Both the position numbers and the translations under genes were made by a program. The notes beneath the pieces are model-generated. The model was not told where the DNA came from. It was given only the letters and a program-made list of their open reading frames with translations, and made no database searches. Positions 27,623 to 36,184 of a stretch of 64,000 bases of DNA are shown piece after piece (within the stretch, counting starts at the first letter, position 1; every line of letters starts with the position of its first letter). Source of the stretch: Palsa-504 sp963818225 (GTDB lineage: Bacteria; Actinomycetota; Actinomycetes; Streptosporangiales; Streptosporangiaceae); NCBI GenBank assembly GCA_963818225.1, contig CAWFRO010000008.1, forward strand, positions 1 to 64,000, written 5' to 3'.

Positions 27623-28553
27623 AGGCCGTCCTCACCGCATCCGCGAAAATGTCTGCGGCGGCAGCTTCGGCGGACCGGATCACGTGGGCGTAGACGCGGA
27701 GGGTGATAGCTGGGTCCGCATGGCCCAGGCGAGCGGCAACGACGTGGACGGGCACGCCGGATAGCAGCAAGGTAGTGGCGTGCAGGTGCCGCAGGTCGTG
27801 CACCCGAGCATGTGGTAGTTGCTGGTTGGCGCGGATGAGCTTAGCCATCAGGGACGTGACGGTATCGGGGTAGATCGGTTCGCCCCATCCGGTCGTGAAC
27901 ACATACTCGTTCTTGGCTCCGCGCCAGGAGTTGCCCGCCTTCAGTTGCTCGGCGACCTGGTCTGCCTTGCGCTGGCGCAGGACGGCTACCGTCCCCTCGT
28001 CAATGGAGGACGACACGAGTCCGGCTGCTCTTGGTTGTGCCGTTGACGCGCTCGCCGCCGATCACAGCCGTCGACCCGGTAATCGAGATCTTCTTGCCAC
28101 CCAGGTCGATGTCCTGCCACCGCAGGTTGAGCAACTCGCCGCGACGCGCTCCGGTATAGGCAGCAACGTGGAAGAAGGCGAACAATCGGTGTCGCTGTGC
28201 GGTGGCCAGGAACGCCTGGAGCTCCGCGAGGGTCCAGACGTTGCCTGGTTCCTGGGCCTGCGACCGTGGCCGCTTCGCCCGCTCGACCGGGTTGCTGCCA
28301 ATTAGTTCACTACCATGACGGCATCGCGGAACGCCTTTCTGAGGACCGCGTGCAGATGAGTCACGGTGGCGACGGCGAGTGGCTGTCCGTCGCGGCCCCC
28401 ATTGGTCAGTAGGTCCCGGTACAACTTGGTGATGGTAGAGGGTCGTACGGCCTGGACGGGCAGGTGCCCGCCGGTCAGGCCCGCCCGGATGAGCTGATAG
28501 GTGTCGGCACGGTAGACCTCGGCGCAGGGCGGGCATCGGGAGGCGCGGCGGGT
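27618..28553 (-). pseudogene. int: Tyrosine recombinase / phage-type integrase, frameshifted and truncated
   Basis: The C-terminal catalytic domain is recognisable: first Arg in AAYTGARRGELLNLRW, HDLRH (H-x-x-R), LGHADP (His) and the Tyr in LRVYAHV. All five active-site residues are therefore present. The frame breaks at about 28010, between SRTRVV and SIDEGTV, and again near 28310, where the upstream part (HLHAVLRKAFRDAV) lies in another frame. The N-terminal arm-binding domain is missing beyond 28553, where the B1 repeat begins. It probably drove integration of one of the elements here. Confidence 0.85.
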
Positions 28554-28620
28554 CAGCGCTGACCTTGAAGTGTCCTCCTAAGCAGTAGCTCCCGCGTTCG
28601 CGTGGCGCCGGGGCGCACAG
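28552..28620 (+). repeat. Family B repeat B1: GTCAGCGCTGACC...TCCTCCTAAGCAG
   Basis: Positions 28552-28585 match the ends of B2-B5 in element 3: GTCAGCGCTGACC, then GAAGTG, then TCCTCCTAAGCAG. The sequence after it (GTTCGCG...GGGGCGCAC) looks like a degenerate tRNA T arm and acceptor, suggesting that the core derives from a tRNA with anticodon loop CTCCTAA, probably tRNA-Arg(CCT). It cuts off the 5' end of the integrase pseudogene. Confidence 0.6.
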
Positions 28621-28737
28621 CTGAAATTCCGGTCAACGCGACCGCCCGGTTACCGGCGTGTGACTTGGGGCCGCAGTCGATCAGCTGCCAGTTGCCCCGC
28701 TGGGGCGCAGAGGTGATCCCCCTGACTCTTGTGTTCC

Positions 28738-29292
28738 TCAAGACTCTTCGTCGCGGACGGCCTCAATCTCCAGCGTGACGCGCACCGCGTCCGGGACCAT
28801 GAAGCCGCCCGCCGCTAGGGCGACGTGCCCCCACTTCAGCACGTCGAAGTCGCTGCGCTGTATCTGTGTGGTCGCGGTCAGGCCGAGCCTGATCTTCCCC
28901 CAGACGTCGGTGATCACGCCGTGCGGCGTGAGGGCCAGCGTGACCGGGCGGGTGATGCCGTGCAGCGTCAGGTCCCCGTCCAGTTGGTAGCCGCCGTCGG
29001 CGGCGCGCAGCGCCCGGGAGGCGAAGTCGATGGTGGGGAACTGCGCCGCGTCGAGGACGTCGGGGCCGAGTATCTTCTCGTCGCGCATCTTGTTAGCGGT
29101 CGTCAGAGTGGACACGTCAACGGAAGCCCGCGCGGACGACGAGGGAAGGTCATCGGCGATGGTGATCGATCCGGCCGGCCCGGACGCGATGCCGCGTGCG
29201 AAGGCGACCGTGAAGTGCTCGACCGTGAACTCAACCCAGGAGTGTGTTGAGTCGATCGTCCATGTACCTGGCCCGGGCAGTTGATCAGTCAT
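28738..29292 (-). CDS. YceI family protein
   Basis: A 184-aa lipocalin-like protein. Family hallmarks: WTIDSTHSWVEFTVEHF at the start, KMRDEKILGPDVLDAAQFPTI in the middle, and DGDLTLHGITRPVTL. YceI proteins bind polyisoprenoid-type lipids; the cytosolic actinobacterial ones, without signal peptide as here, have unknown partners. The frame is intact while its neighbours are decayed. It starts at ATG 29292, preceded on the minus strand by a GGGGATTCC stretch. Confidence 0.9.
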   Translation of the reverse strand: MTDQLPGPGTWTIDSTHSWVEFTVEHFTVAFARGIASGPAGSITIADDLPSSSARASVDVSTLTTANKMRDEKILGPDVLDAAQFPTIDFASRALRAADGGYQLDGDLTLHGITRPVTLALTPHGVITDVWGKIRLGLTATTQIQRSDFDVLKWGHVALAAGGFMVPDAVRVTLEIEAVRDEES

Positions 29293-29974
29293 GGAATCCC
29301 CAATGGCAATGACTCGGATTGACTACACATCTTGCTCCCGGCGACGCGGACTTGCCAGCCAGGCTGGCGAGCGCCCTCTCCGCCCGCGGCGAGGCGTTTC
29401 ATCTCGGCGACGGCGCTGACCTTGCCAGCTCTGCCGCGCGGCAAGCGGACTGCGCCGGGGCACCCGAACGTCCAAACTGCGGGAATCAGCACGTCACGGG
29501 ACCGTATTTATGCACGTATCTGTCACGAGACCTGGCGGATCGGGTTGGAACGAGGAAGACGGCGAAGGTCGCTACTGACGCGCGCCAGCCGTCCGCCAAG
29601 GTCAGCGAGGCCACGGAGACCGGGGAAGACGCCCGAGACGCCCGTCGTACGGCTATAACCCAGCGACGTGCAACCAGCTACAGCTGTGAGCGTAGATCCT
29701 ACGCGGTGCCTTTGACGGCAACCGTGACGGCAACGTCGACAGCCACCAACGGCCTCAGGCAGCCATCAACAGCCAATCACTCTCGCACGATCTGACCTGA
29801 ACTGGGCATCCGCTACGCCTGAAAAACGGACGGTCGCCGGTGAGGATCCTGCTAACGCGAGTGCTAACAACGACCCTGGACGAGCCTGGATGCCGGTGGA
29901 TTCAGCGGCGATGAGTAGGGCCCCAGCCAGGCCTCTATGGCACTGGTGGACAGCCGTGGATGACTGTAATCCTT
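29293..29974. other. Intergenic right end of element 1, with TGCTAAC pair
   Basis: No convincing gene in about 680 bp. A TGCTAAC pair with a 12-bp period is at 29850-29868, preceded by GAAAAACGGACGGTC (29821-29835), which also occurs in the 41.5-kb repeat. This looks like the right end of the element just before the next attachment core. Confidence 0.5.
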
Positions 29975-30185
29975 CTCGTAATGCGTAGGTCATCGGTTCG
30001 ATTCCGATAGGCGGTTCGGAAATGTTGCAGGTCAGAGGCTAATTTCTCCATGCCGCAATGACACGGACCCCGACCGTGGACCGAGTGACTCGGTCCACGA
30101 AAAGCTGGATTCACGCTCGTCGGCAGGCGACTATCGGACACGCACAGTAATACGGGGATCTTCTGAGCGCGCGCGGCGGTTTTCG
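29975..30185 (+). repeat. att-type repeat A1: tRNA-Thr 3' half plus element left end
   Basis: The 41-bp core (29975-30015) is identical to the tRNA-Thr anticodon loop to acceptor segment apart from its final bases. It is followed by a diverged copy of the left-end block: GTTGCAGGTC, a hairpin CGTGGACCGAG-TGA-CTCGGTCCACG (30075-30099; 11-bp perfect arms) and GGACACGCACAGT. It marks the junction of elements 1 and 2. Confidence 0.85.
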
Positions 30186-30705
30186 CTAGGACTCGCGGTC
30201 CAGATCGAGGAGTACTCACTTGCCGGCGGCTACCAGGTCCGAGTCTGCTGGACGGCTGACCCGTTAGCTCTCATTAGACCGGGGCTTGACACGTGATTGC
30301 GTGTGGCGTTACGTCCCAGAGATTGCTTCAGACCCTGCAGCAAATTGCACACGGCTGCAGTCCGGCATGCGCGGGTCCGGGAAGCAGGATTAGCCAGCGG
30401 CCGCATTGGTCTGGGGATGCACAGACTGACCGGCAGCGTCGCGGGTTCGTTCGGTGCGGTCGTGGGTCGGCTTGTGCTGAGCCTGTCCTCAGCTGCGGCC
30501 CGCACTTTCGCCGGAACTTTGCCGCAACGGGTCCCTGTTGGAGGCGTGCCTACCGAGCCTAGGCTCGCTGGTAGGCCCGGCAAAGGGGCGTGGGGCGTAT
30601 CTGTGCCAGGCCCTTGGCAGCCACTGATTGGCGGCAGGGCGGTCGGAGGAAAGTGGCGGCACCCGCCAAAGCCGTCAGGCACGACAACAGAAAGGCATAC
30701 CCGCG
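30186..30705. other. Leader of the toxin gene; possible promoter
   Basis: No gene seen. TTGACA at 30286-30291 followed after 17 bp by TTACGT (30309-30314) is the best promoter-like pair, nearly 400 bp before the toxin start. A weak ribosome-binding site (AGAAAGG) lies about 11 bp before the ATG. Confidence 0.35.
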
Positions 30706-32325
30706 ATGACTAGCTACCCGAAGAACTGGTTCTCACTGACGAACGACACCCCGTACACCATGACCAAGATCTTCCAGGACAGCTGGTGGTTTGATATGTA
30801 TAACCACAGGATCGACCCGGCTACCTTCGCCGTCGAGCCCGCGCAGATCATCCTGCCCGGGCAGAAGATGGCCTTCGAGTTCGATGAGGCCGCCTGGCCA
30901 AACGGCTGGATGGCGATCAATTTGCACTACCAGTTCGCCGACGTCGACGGCCGCAAGCACCGCTGCGACTTCAACGTCGACACCAATAACAACGTCACCA
31001 CCTACTCCCTCGACATCGGCCCGGACGGCTCGGTCAACAACCCGGACGGGTCGCTGCGGCAGTCGCAGGATTTTCACATGGTCTTCGACCCCGACGGTGA
31101 TCCGCACGATATCGACGCGGTGCTCAGCCATAACGCGGAGGTCACCATTGATGCGAACTCGGACCCGAAAGCGGCGCAGTCGGTGCTGGCGACCTACTGG
31201 CCCACCGCGGTTGGCAAGGCCTTCGACCTGAAGGCCGGGCCTACCTACAGGGCCGCCACCTGGCAGCGGGCCTCGGCGCAGGTCATCAACACCTCCAACG
31301 CCGCGACCACCCTGGCGTTGTCCGCCGGGGTCACCCATGAGGAGAGCACCTCGATAGGGGAGGAACTCAGCTGGGGGGTCGAGATAGACATCCTCGAGAC
31401 CGTCAACGAGAAGATCAACATGTCCATCAGCCATGATCAGGCATGGGGCATCAGCGATACCACTACCAGCACCGAGGAGATCACCATCGACCCCGGCCAC
31501 GTGGGCTGGCTGGAGTCCGCGGTCACCCAGGCCACCATCACAGGCAATTTCAGCCTGAGCGTCCCGGTCGGCAACTCCAGCATCACCTACCACATCCTGA
31601 ACGCAACTATCACAGAACCCGGCCGCGCCGCCGGCGGCGGGAACGCGCTCACCTTCCGGCCAGTCGAACAGCCGATCGGCACCATCGGGCGTACCCCCGG
31701 CACGATGTCCGTCGGCGATCCGGCCACCGTGGTCATCGACGCGGTAAAAGACCTGCAAGGTGCCGCCAACGCCATGAAGCTCTACCCGCAGGCCACCAGC
31801 AAGCAGTTCACTCCCACCGTTAACCCTGCCTATGCCTACACCGACCCGCTGCAGACGAGTCCTAATTACCAGGTACCCGCCACCTATCCGCACAGTGGAA
31901 CCCAAACCTTGACCTCCGAACACACCGCCACCTCCAGCTGGAGCATCGGTGGCTCGGTCGACGAGGAAACCACCGTCAGTTTCCTCGGCATGGTCAACGC
32001 CTCCGTCAAGGTCGGAGTTACTGCTAGCCACCAATGGACCGACAGCCATACCGACACCCAGGCAGTCGCCGTCACCGTCGACCCGGGCTACGAGGGCTGG
32101 ATCGAAAGCCAGATCAGCCAGGTGACGCTGACCGGCGACTGCACTTTCACCGCCGCCAACGGCACCAACTACAAGATCACGAACGTCACCATCACCCAGC
32201 CCGGCAACACTGCCGACGGTGGCGGACCGCTCACCGCCGTCATCTACACCATTGTCACCCAGAAACTGTCCGCCAGCGATGCCATCGCGTTCACCGAACC
32301 CAGAGTCGTGCCCATGCCAACGTGA
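30706..32325 (+). CDS. Aerolysin-like beta-pore-forming toxin with duplicated pore module
   Basis: A 539-aa protein with an intact frame. Residues 1-110 form a separate beta-rich domain (SLTNDTPYTMTKIFQDSWWF ... HYQFADVDGRKHRCDF), perhaps a binding domain. Two copies of an aerolysin/ETX-MTX2-like module follow, at about 184-305 and 401-497. Each has a Ser/Thr-rich amphipathic stretch, an acidic turn, then the shared block D-P-G-x-x-G-W-[LI]-E-S and a closing ITNVTITQPG/ILNATITEPG. No classical signal peptide, as in many such toxins. It is the only gene in element 2. Weak similarity to crystal-type insecticidal proteins is possible; the target is unknown. Confidence 0.7.
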   Translation: MTSYPKNWFSLTNDTPYTMTKIFQDSWWFDMYNHRIDPATFAVEPAQIILPGQKMAFEFDEAAWPNGWMAINLHYQFADVDGRKHRCDFNVDTNNNVTTYSLDIGPDGSVNNPDGSLRQSQDFHMVFDPDGDPHDIDAVLSHNAEVTIDANSDPKAAQSVLATYWPTAVGKAFDLKAGPTYRAATWQRASAQVINTSNAATTLALSAGVTHEESTSIGEELSWGVEIDILETVNEKINMSISHDQAWGISDTTTSTEEITIDPGHVGWLESAVTQATITGNFSLSVPVGNSSITYHILNATITEPGRAAGGGNALTFRPVEQPIGTIGRTPGTMSVGDPATVVIDAVKDLQGAANAMKLYPQATSKQFTPTVNPAYAYTDPLQTSPNYQVPATYPHSGTQTLTSEHTATSSWSIGGSVDEETTVSFLGMVNASVKVGVTASHQWTDSHTDTQAVAVTVDPGYEGWIESQISQVTLTGDCTFTAANGTNYKITNVTITQPGNTADGGGPLTAVIYTIVTQKLSASDAIAFTEPRVVPMPT

Positions 32326-32903
32326 TTGCGCACACGACCTGCGATCGTAAGGACGCTTCCGTCGCACTCACTAAAGCCGCCAGGTCGCCAGCCATGACGT
32401 TACTGGCGTAATGCCGACGATTGAGATGATCTTGCAGGAGGGTGCTCCTCAATCGCGATAGAGACCGGCGCCGGGCGTGGCCACGGGGTAACGTCCGGCA
32501 CCGGATAACCGCTAGCGGTGACCCGCAAAGTCTTTTTTGCCGGTCATGAGATGCTTTGCAGGCGCCAGCCGCCCGGGTCTCGGCCCCGAGCAGGTCTCCA
32601 ATGACCACTGCTGCCCCATCCGCTGCCCTCATTACCATGTCCACGCCATCGAACCGCTGGCGACGGTCGCTTCTGGCCGACGAATTTCAGATAACAGCCC
32701 AAAGGGCGGCAAATCGGGCGCCGGCGCGGATCCGTATTACCAGCAACGTTTACGCACAGTAGCAGAACGAGGGGATGCAGGTCCTCGGACGTGGACCGGT
32801 TCGTGGACCGGGTCGCCGAATAAGCCCAGAGCCGCGAGTACCATCGGTGCCATTGCCCGTGCTATCGGCGCAGCTAACGCGTACGCGGACAGGGAGCACG
32901 CCC
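32326..32903. other. Intergenic right end of element 2
   Basis: About 580 bp without a gene. TGGACCGGTTCGTGGACCGG at 32794-32813 recurs at 55305-55324 near the right end of element 3, so it may be part of a conserved element right end. Confidence 0.45.
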
Positions 32904-33110
32904 CTCGTAATGCGTAGGTCATCGGTTCGATTCCGATAGGCGGCTCAGAAACGTTGCAGTTCAGAGGCTCATTCCTGGGCGTCGCAATGATCACGGATCC
33001 CCGCCCGTGGACCGAGTGACTCGGTCCACGGAAAGCAGGCGCCGACAGGCGATCGTCGGACACGCACAGTGAATACCGGGAATCTTCAGAGTGCGCGAGG
33101 CTGCTCACAC
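32904..33110 (+). repeat. att-type repeat A2: tRNA-Thr 3' half plus element left end
   Basis: A core identical to the tRNA (32904-32945), then the left-end block: ACGTTGCAG, a hairpin CGTGGACCGAG-TGA-CTCGGTCCACG (33006-33030) and GGACACGCACAGTGAATACCG. It is very similar to A1 and marks the junction of elements 2 and 3. Confidence 0.85.
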
Positions 33111-33601
33111 CCAGGAGCGCCGCAATCGGCGGCATGACCGTCCGAGCGGCGCGAGCCTGAAGGGTGCTCGGTATCCGGGACCGGCAGGGGGCTGAGCTGA
33201 ACGACCGGCCCGCATCTGGACAAAGCTCATGGGCTCTTGGCCTATGGAGGCTGGTGCGCCATGGCCGGGAGCCGGTGAAAACCCGGTGCGGTCAAGGTGC
33301 CGTGCGCATGCCGGGAAATCGTCAGCCCTGCGGTCGGCGTGCGGTTTCTGGCCGGGATTCTACCCGGTCACCCTGCCGCGGCACGCGATGACCGCCGCCG
33401 ACGACGGGCTGACGCAGATCGCCGCGCGCGGAACTCAAGAGGGCTTGCTCGGCCGGATGCACCACCCCGCGATCTCTACTACCTGCCGGACTACCGGCCT
33501 GCGACGCCTGCACTGTCGGTCTCTACAACTTCGAGATCTAGAAGGCGCAAGCTCCGTTCCCAGAACGGACATACGACAGGACCGGCTAACGGCCGTGGTT
33601 G
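33111..33601. other. Intergenic; possible gene-tail remnant
   Basis: No complete gene. Around 33460-33540 the plus strand reads PRDLYYLPDYRPATPALSV and, one frame over, YNFEI then stop, which looks like the tail of a lost gene. I do not recognise the family. Confidence 0.35.
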
Positions 33602-34234
33602 CTATGAGCCAGTAAGCTCACTCCGGCTCAGCAGCTCGTCGTTCGGGAACAAGCGCGGCGCGTTCAGCAGGTGACATCCCATACGTATCTCTAGTCTGGC
33701 TTCGGCCGCCGAGGAAACCCCGGCCAGCCACCGCTGACTTGCGGCGGTGAAGACGTTATGCGCGATTATCAGACGCATGTACTGTTCGCGGCGCAGTGGG
33801 CGCCCAGCCACCGCGACTTGCTGGAGAATTTTCATGTTCAGGTCGTGAACCTGGATAATGGCCGGCCGGTAATCCGTTCTCGTGTTAGCCATTACTCGGT
33901 TAATGCTGGCGGTCAGTTTCCGGTCATGCTGTACGGCGCGGAACTCGCGCAGCAGATGGTTGGTCACGCGCTCCTGCACGGTGGCCCCGTCCGGCGGCTC
34001 ATCGGCGACCAGCGCTAGGGCGTTCTGGTAGCGGCGCACCGCGATCGCCAGCACGACGTGTTCCTTGGTGGGAAAATACCTGTACAGCGTGGCGAGCGAG
34101 ACCTCCGCGCGCTGAGCCAGGTCCTTCATCTGAAGCATGCCTTCCCCGCCGATGGCGAGCATGACTGTGGCCGCTTGCAAGATGCGCTCGTAGCGTCCGT
34201 GCTGTGCTGACGTGGAGAGAAATGTGGGAATCAT
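33602..34234 (-). CDS. TetR/AcrR family transcriptional regulator
   Basis: A 210-aa repressor-type protein. The N-terminal HTH is clear: RILQAATVMLAIGGEGMLQM, then DLAQRAEVSLATLYRYFPTKEHV (recognition helix SLATLYRYF). The C-terminal helical ligand domain resembles lipid/steroid-responsive TetR proteins, but the ligand cannot be inferred. It stands alone at the left of element 3 and may control itself or the nearby transporter on the same strand (34619-36031), which lies upstream of it in transcription order. Confidence 0.9.
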   Translation of the reverse strand: MIPTFLSTSAQHGRYERILQAATVMLAIGGEGMLQMKDLAQRAEVSLATLYRYFPTKEHVVLAIAVRRYQNALALVADEPPDGATVQERVTNHLLREFRAVQHDRKLTASINRVMANTRTDYRPAIIQVHDLNMKILQQVAVAGRPLRREQYMRLIIAHNVFTAASQRWLAGVSSAAEARLEIRMGCHLLNAPRLFPNDELLSRSELTGS

Positions 34235-34618
34235 TGGCTGTCGCGGCGCCTCTTTGTCTTCATCGAGGGGCAGTTCGACCCGGAGGCCAAACAGGTGTTT
34301 CGGATGGCCTGTCGGTAATCGGATAGCGGCTACCGGTAGGCCGTGGGCAGTCAGTGCGGCTTCGGGCCGCCGCTGGTGACGGCACCTCCGGCGATCGGGC
34401 CATCGGTCTCAGCATCGTCCAGGGCCAGCCCGCCCGAGCACTTCTCTGGAGTTCGTCGGCGCCCGGCGACCGCTACCGCGCCGGCCTCCCGTCATGGTCG
34501 CTTTGACGGGAGGCCGGCTGCGGTGCGGGGCTGGGCCGCCGGTGACACCCTCTTCGGCCGCCGGAGACACCTCGGGAAAGAGCCGGCGGCCTAGACCCTA
34601 AAGCCGGCGGCCCAGCGT

Positions 34619-36031
34619 CTATCGGGCCAGCTCCTCCAGTGCGCGGCGGCGCTGGTTCCTCCCGAAGATCCCGATCAGGACGGCGGGGAGGATCGCGCAC
34701 GGGACCGTGATGAATACGAAGAAGGGCCGCGGATCGGTCACGGTGTACAGCTGCCCGGCGATCAGGACACCGCCCCAGGCGCCGAGGTGGCCAATGCCGT
34801 CGGTCCAGCCGGTGCCCAGCGACCGCATCCGGGTCGGGAAGTTGTTCGGGATGTACACGTACATGCTCCACAGCCACAAGATCCCGCCGACGTTGGCCAG
34901 GATGAACCAGGTCGTCAGGGCCGGGCGGCTGTGCGACGCGTACATGCCCCAGTAGGCGCCGGCGAACAGGACGCCGCCGACCAGCTGGGTCCATCTGCGC
35001 TCAAACCGCTGGCCGAAGAACGCGTTGAGCAGGTAGACCGCGGAGGCGACCACCCCGGCCCAGGCCGTGAGGGCGAAAACGGTGCCGGCGTTGTAGCCGC
35101 GGTCCAGGACCAGGAACAAGACGATCTGGCTGTTGCCGCCGTACACGATGCCGGCGTAGCCGAGCACCATGACCACCAATAGGAAGACGGTGGCGACCAC
35201 GTACTGCCTGGCCCACGGCGCCAGCCAACTGGTCTTCTCCTCGGCCACCACCTCATACGGCCGCAGGTCGGGCTCGGGCAGCGCGACGCGGCCGCCCTTG
35301 CTGACCCGCTTCTCCATCCGCCCCACGATCTGGCGGGCCGCATCCCGGCGCTCCCGGGCCTCCAGCCAGCGCGGCGACTCCGGCATCCGGAGGGCCAGGT
35401 AGACCGCCACCAGGACGTTCAGCCCGGCCAGCAGCCACAGGTAGAGCTTGTACTGGCTGGGGAACCAGTAGTGCGGGATGATGCCGCCCAGGACGACCAG
35501 CAGCAGGAAGATGCAGACGGTCTGGCTGACCATCATGATCCGGGGCCGGACCGTCGGGCCCATGATCTCGCTCATGTACACCACGTTGATGGCCAGATAC
35601 CCGCCGATCCCGAGCGTGCTGCCGATCGACAGCAGGGCCAGCGCCGGGTAATTCGTCACGTAGGCGAACGGCCAGATGAACACCGCGGCCAGCACCGAGG
35701 ACAAGACCAGAGATGGGCGGCGGCCAATCTTGTCCGACAGCCAGCCCATGGCGTAGCCGCCGATCAGGATGCCGATCCCCACCTCCAGGGCGTACAGGAC
35801 GTCGTACTGGCTGTGGGTGATTTCCTTGGCTGGCAGCCAGACGAACGGGTACATTCTCGCCGCGATCGCGTCGGTGCCTACCGCGCACGCCCAGCCGATC
35901 TGCACGATCAGGCAGATCTCCCAGGCCATGAAGCTCATGGGCAGCCGGTCGACCCGGGCTGCCATCTCGCCGGGGATGACCAGGGTGTTTCCGCCTGCGG
36001 CGGTCCCGGCTCCCGAGGCCTCGTATGCCAT
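34619..36031 (-). CDS. MFS transporter (island paralogue)
   Basis: A 470-aa major facilitator with 12 predicted helices. The loop 2-3 A-motif is GWLSDKIGRRPSLVL, and a PESPRWLEARERRDAARQ stretch before the central loop resembles the sugar/aromatic-acid transporter branch. A cytosolic segment, RVALPEPDLRPYEVVAEEKT, is shared exactly or nearly so with the paralogue at 59206-60615; the two are roughly three-quarters identical by eye. ATG 36031 is preceded by AAGGAGAA on the minus strand. Paired CAATTG boxes lie 120 bp upstream. Substrate unknown. Confidence 0.92.
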   Translation of the reverse strand: MAYEASGAGTAAGGNTLVIPGEMAARVDRLPMSFMAWEICLIVQIGWACAVGTDAIAARMYPFVWLPAKEITHSQYDVLYALEVGIGILIGGYAMGWLSDKIGRRPSLVLSSVLAAVFIWPFAYVTNYPALALLSIGSTLGIGGYLAINVVYMSEIMGPTVRPRIMMVSQTVCIFLLLVVLGGIIPHYWFPSQYKLYLWLLAGLNVLVAVYLALRMPESPRWLEARERRDAARQIVGRMEKRVSKGGRVALPEPDLRPYEVVAEEKTSWLAPWARQYVVATVFLLVVMVLGYAGIVYGGNSQIVLFLVLDRGYNAGTVFALTAWAGVVASAVYLLNAFFGQRFERRWTQLVGGVLFAGAYWGMYASHSRPALTTWFILANVGGILWLWSMYVYIPNNFPTRMRSLGTGWTDGIGHLGAWGGVLIAGQLYTVTDPRPFFVFITVPCAILPAVLIGIFGRNQRRRALEELAR

Positions 36032-36150
36032 TACGGTTCTCCTTGCTGCCACCCAAGGTCATGGGGTGGCGGGTAAAGCGGGCGAAGGCGGCGCTTCCGC
36101 CGATGCCATGGACGGCGATGTGGGCTTGCCGCGATGGCGAGGGTGCCGGG

Positions 36151-36184
36151 CAATTGCTCCTGAACAATTGCTCCGAGGAAAATT
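36151..36184. promoter_or_regulatory. CAATTG boxes with 14-bp period upstream of MFS gene
   Basis: CAATTGCTCC at 36151 and 36165, exactly 14 bp apart, with a degenerate third box at 36179 (AAAATTCGG). The same unit at the same 14-bp period occurs five times near 60990-61051, upstream of the paralogous transporter. Likely binding sites for a common regulator. Confidence 0.6.
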
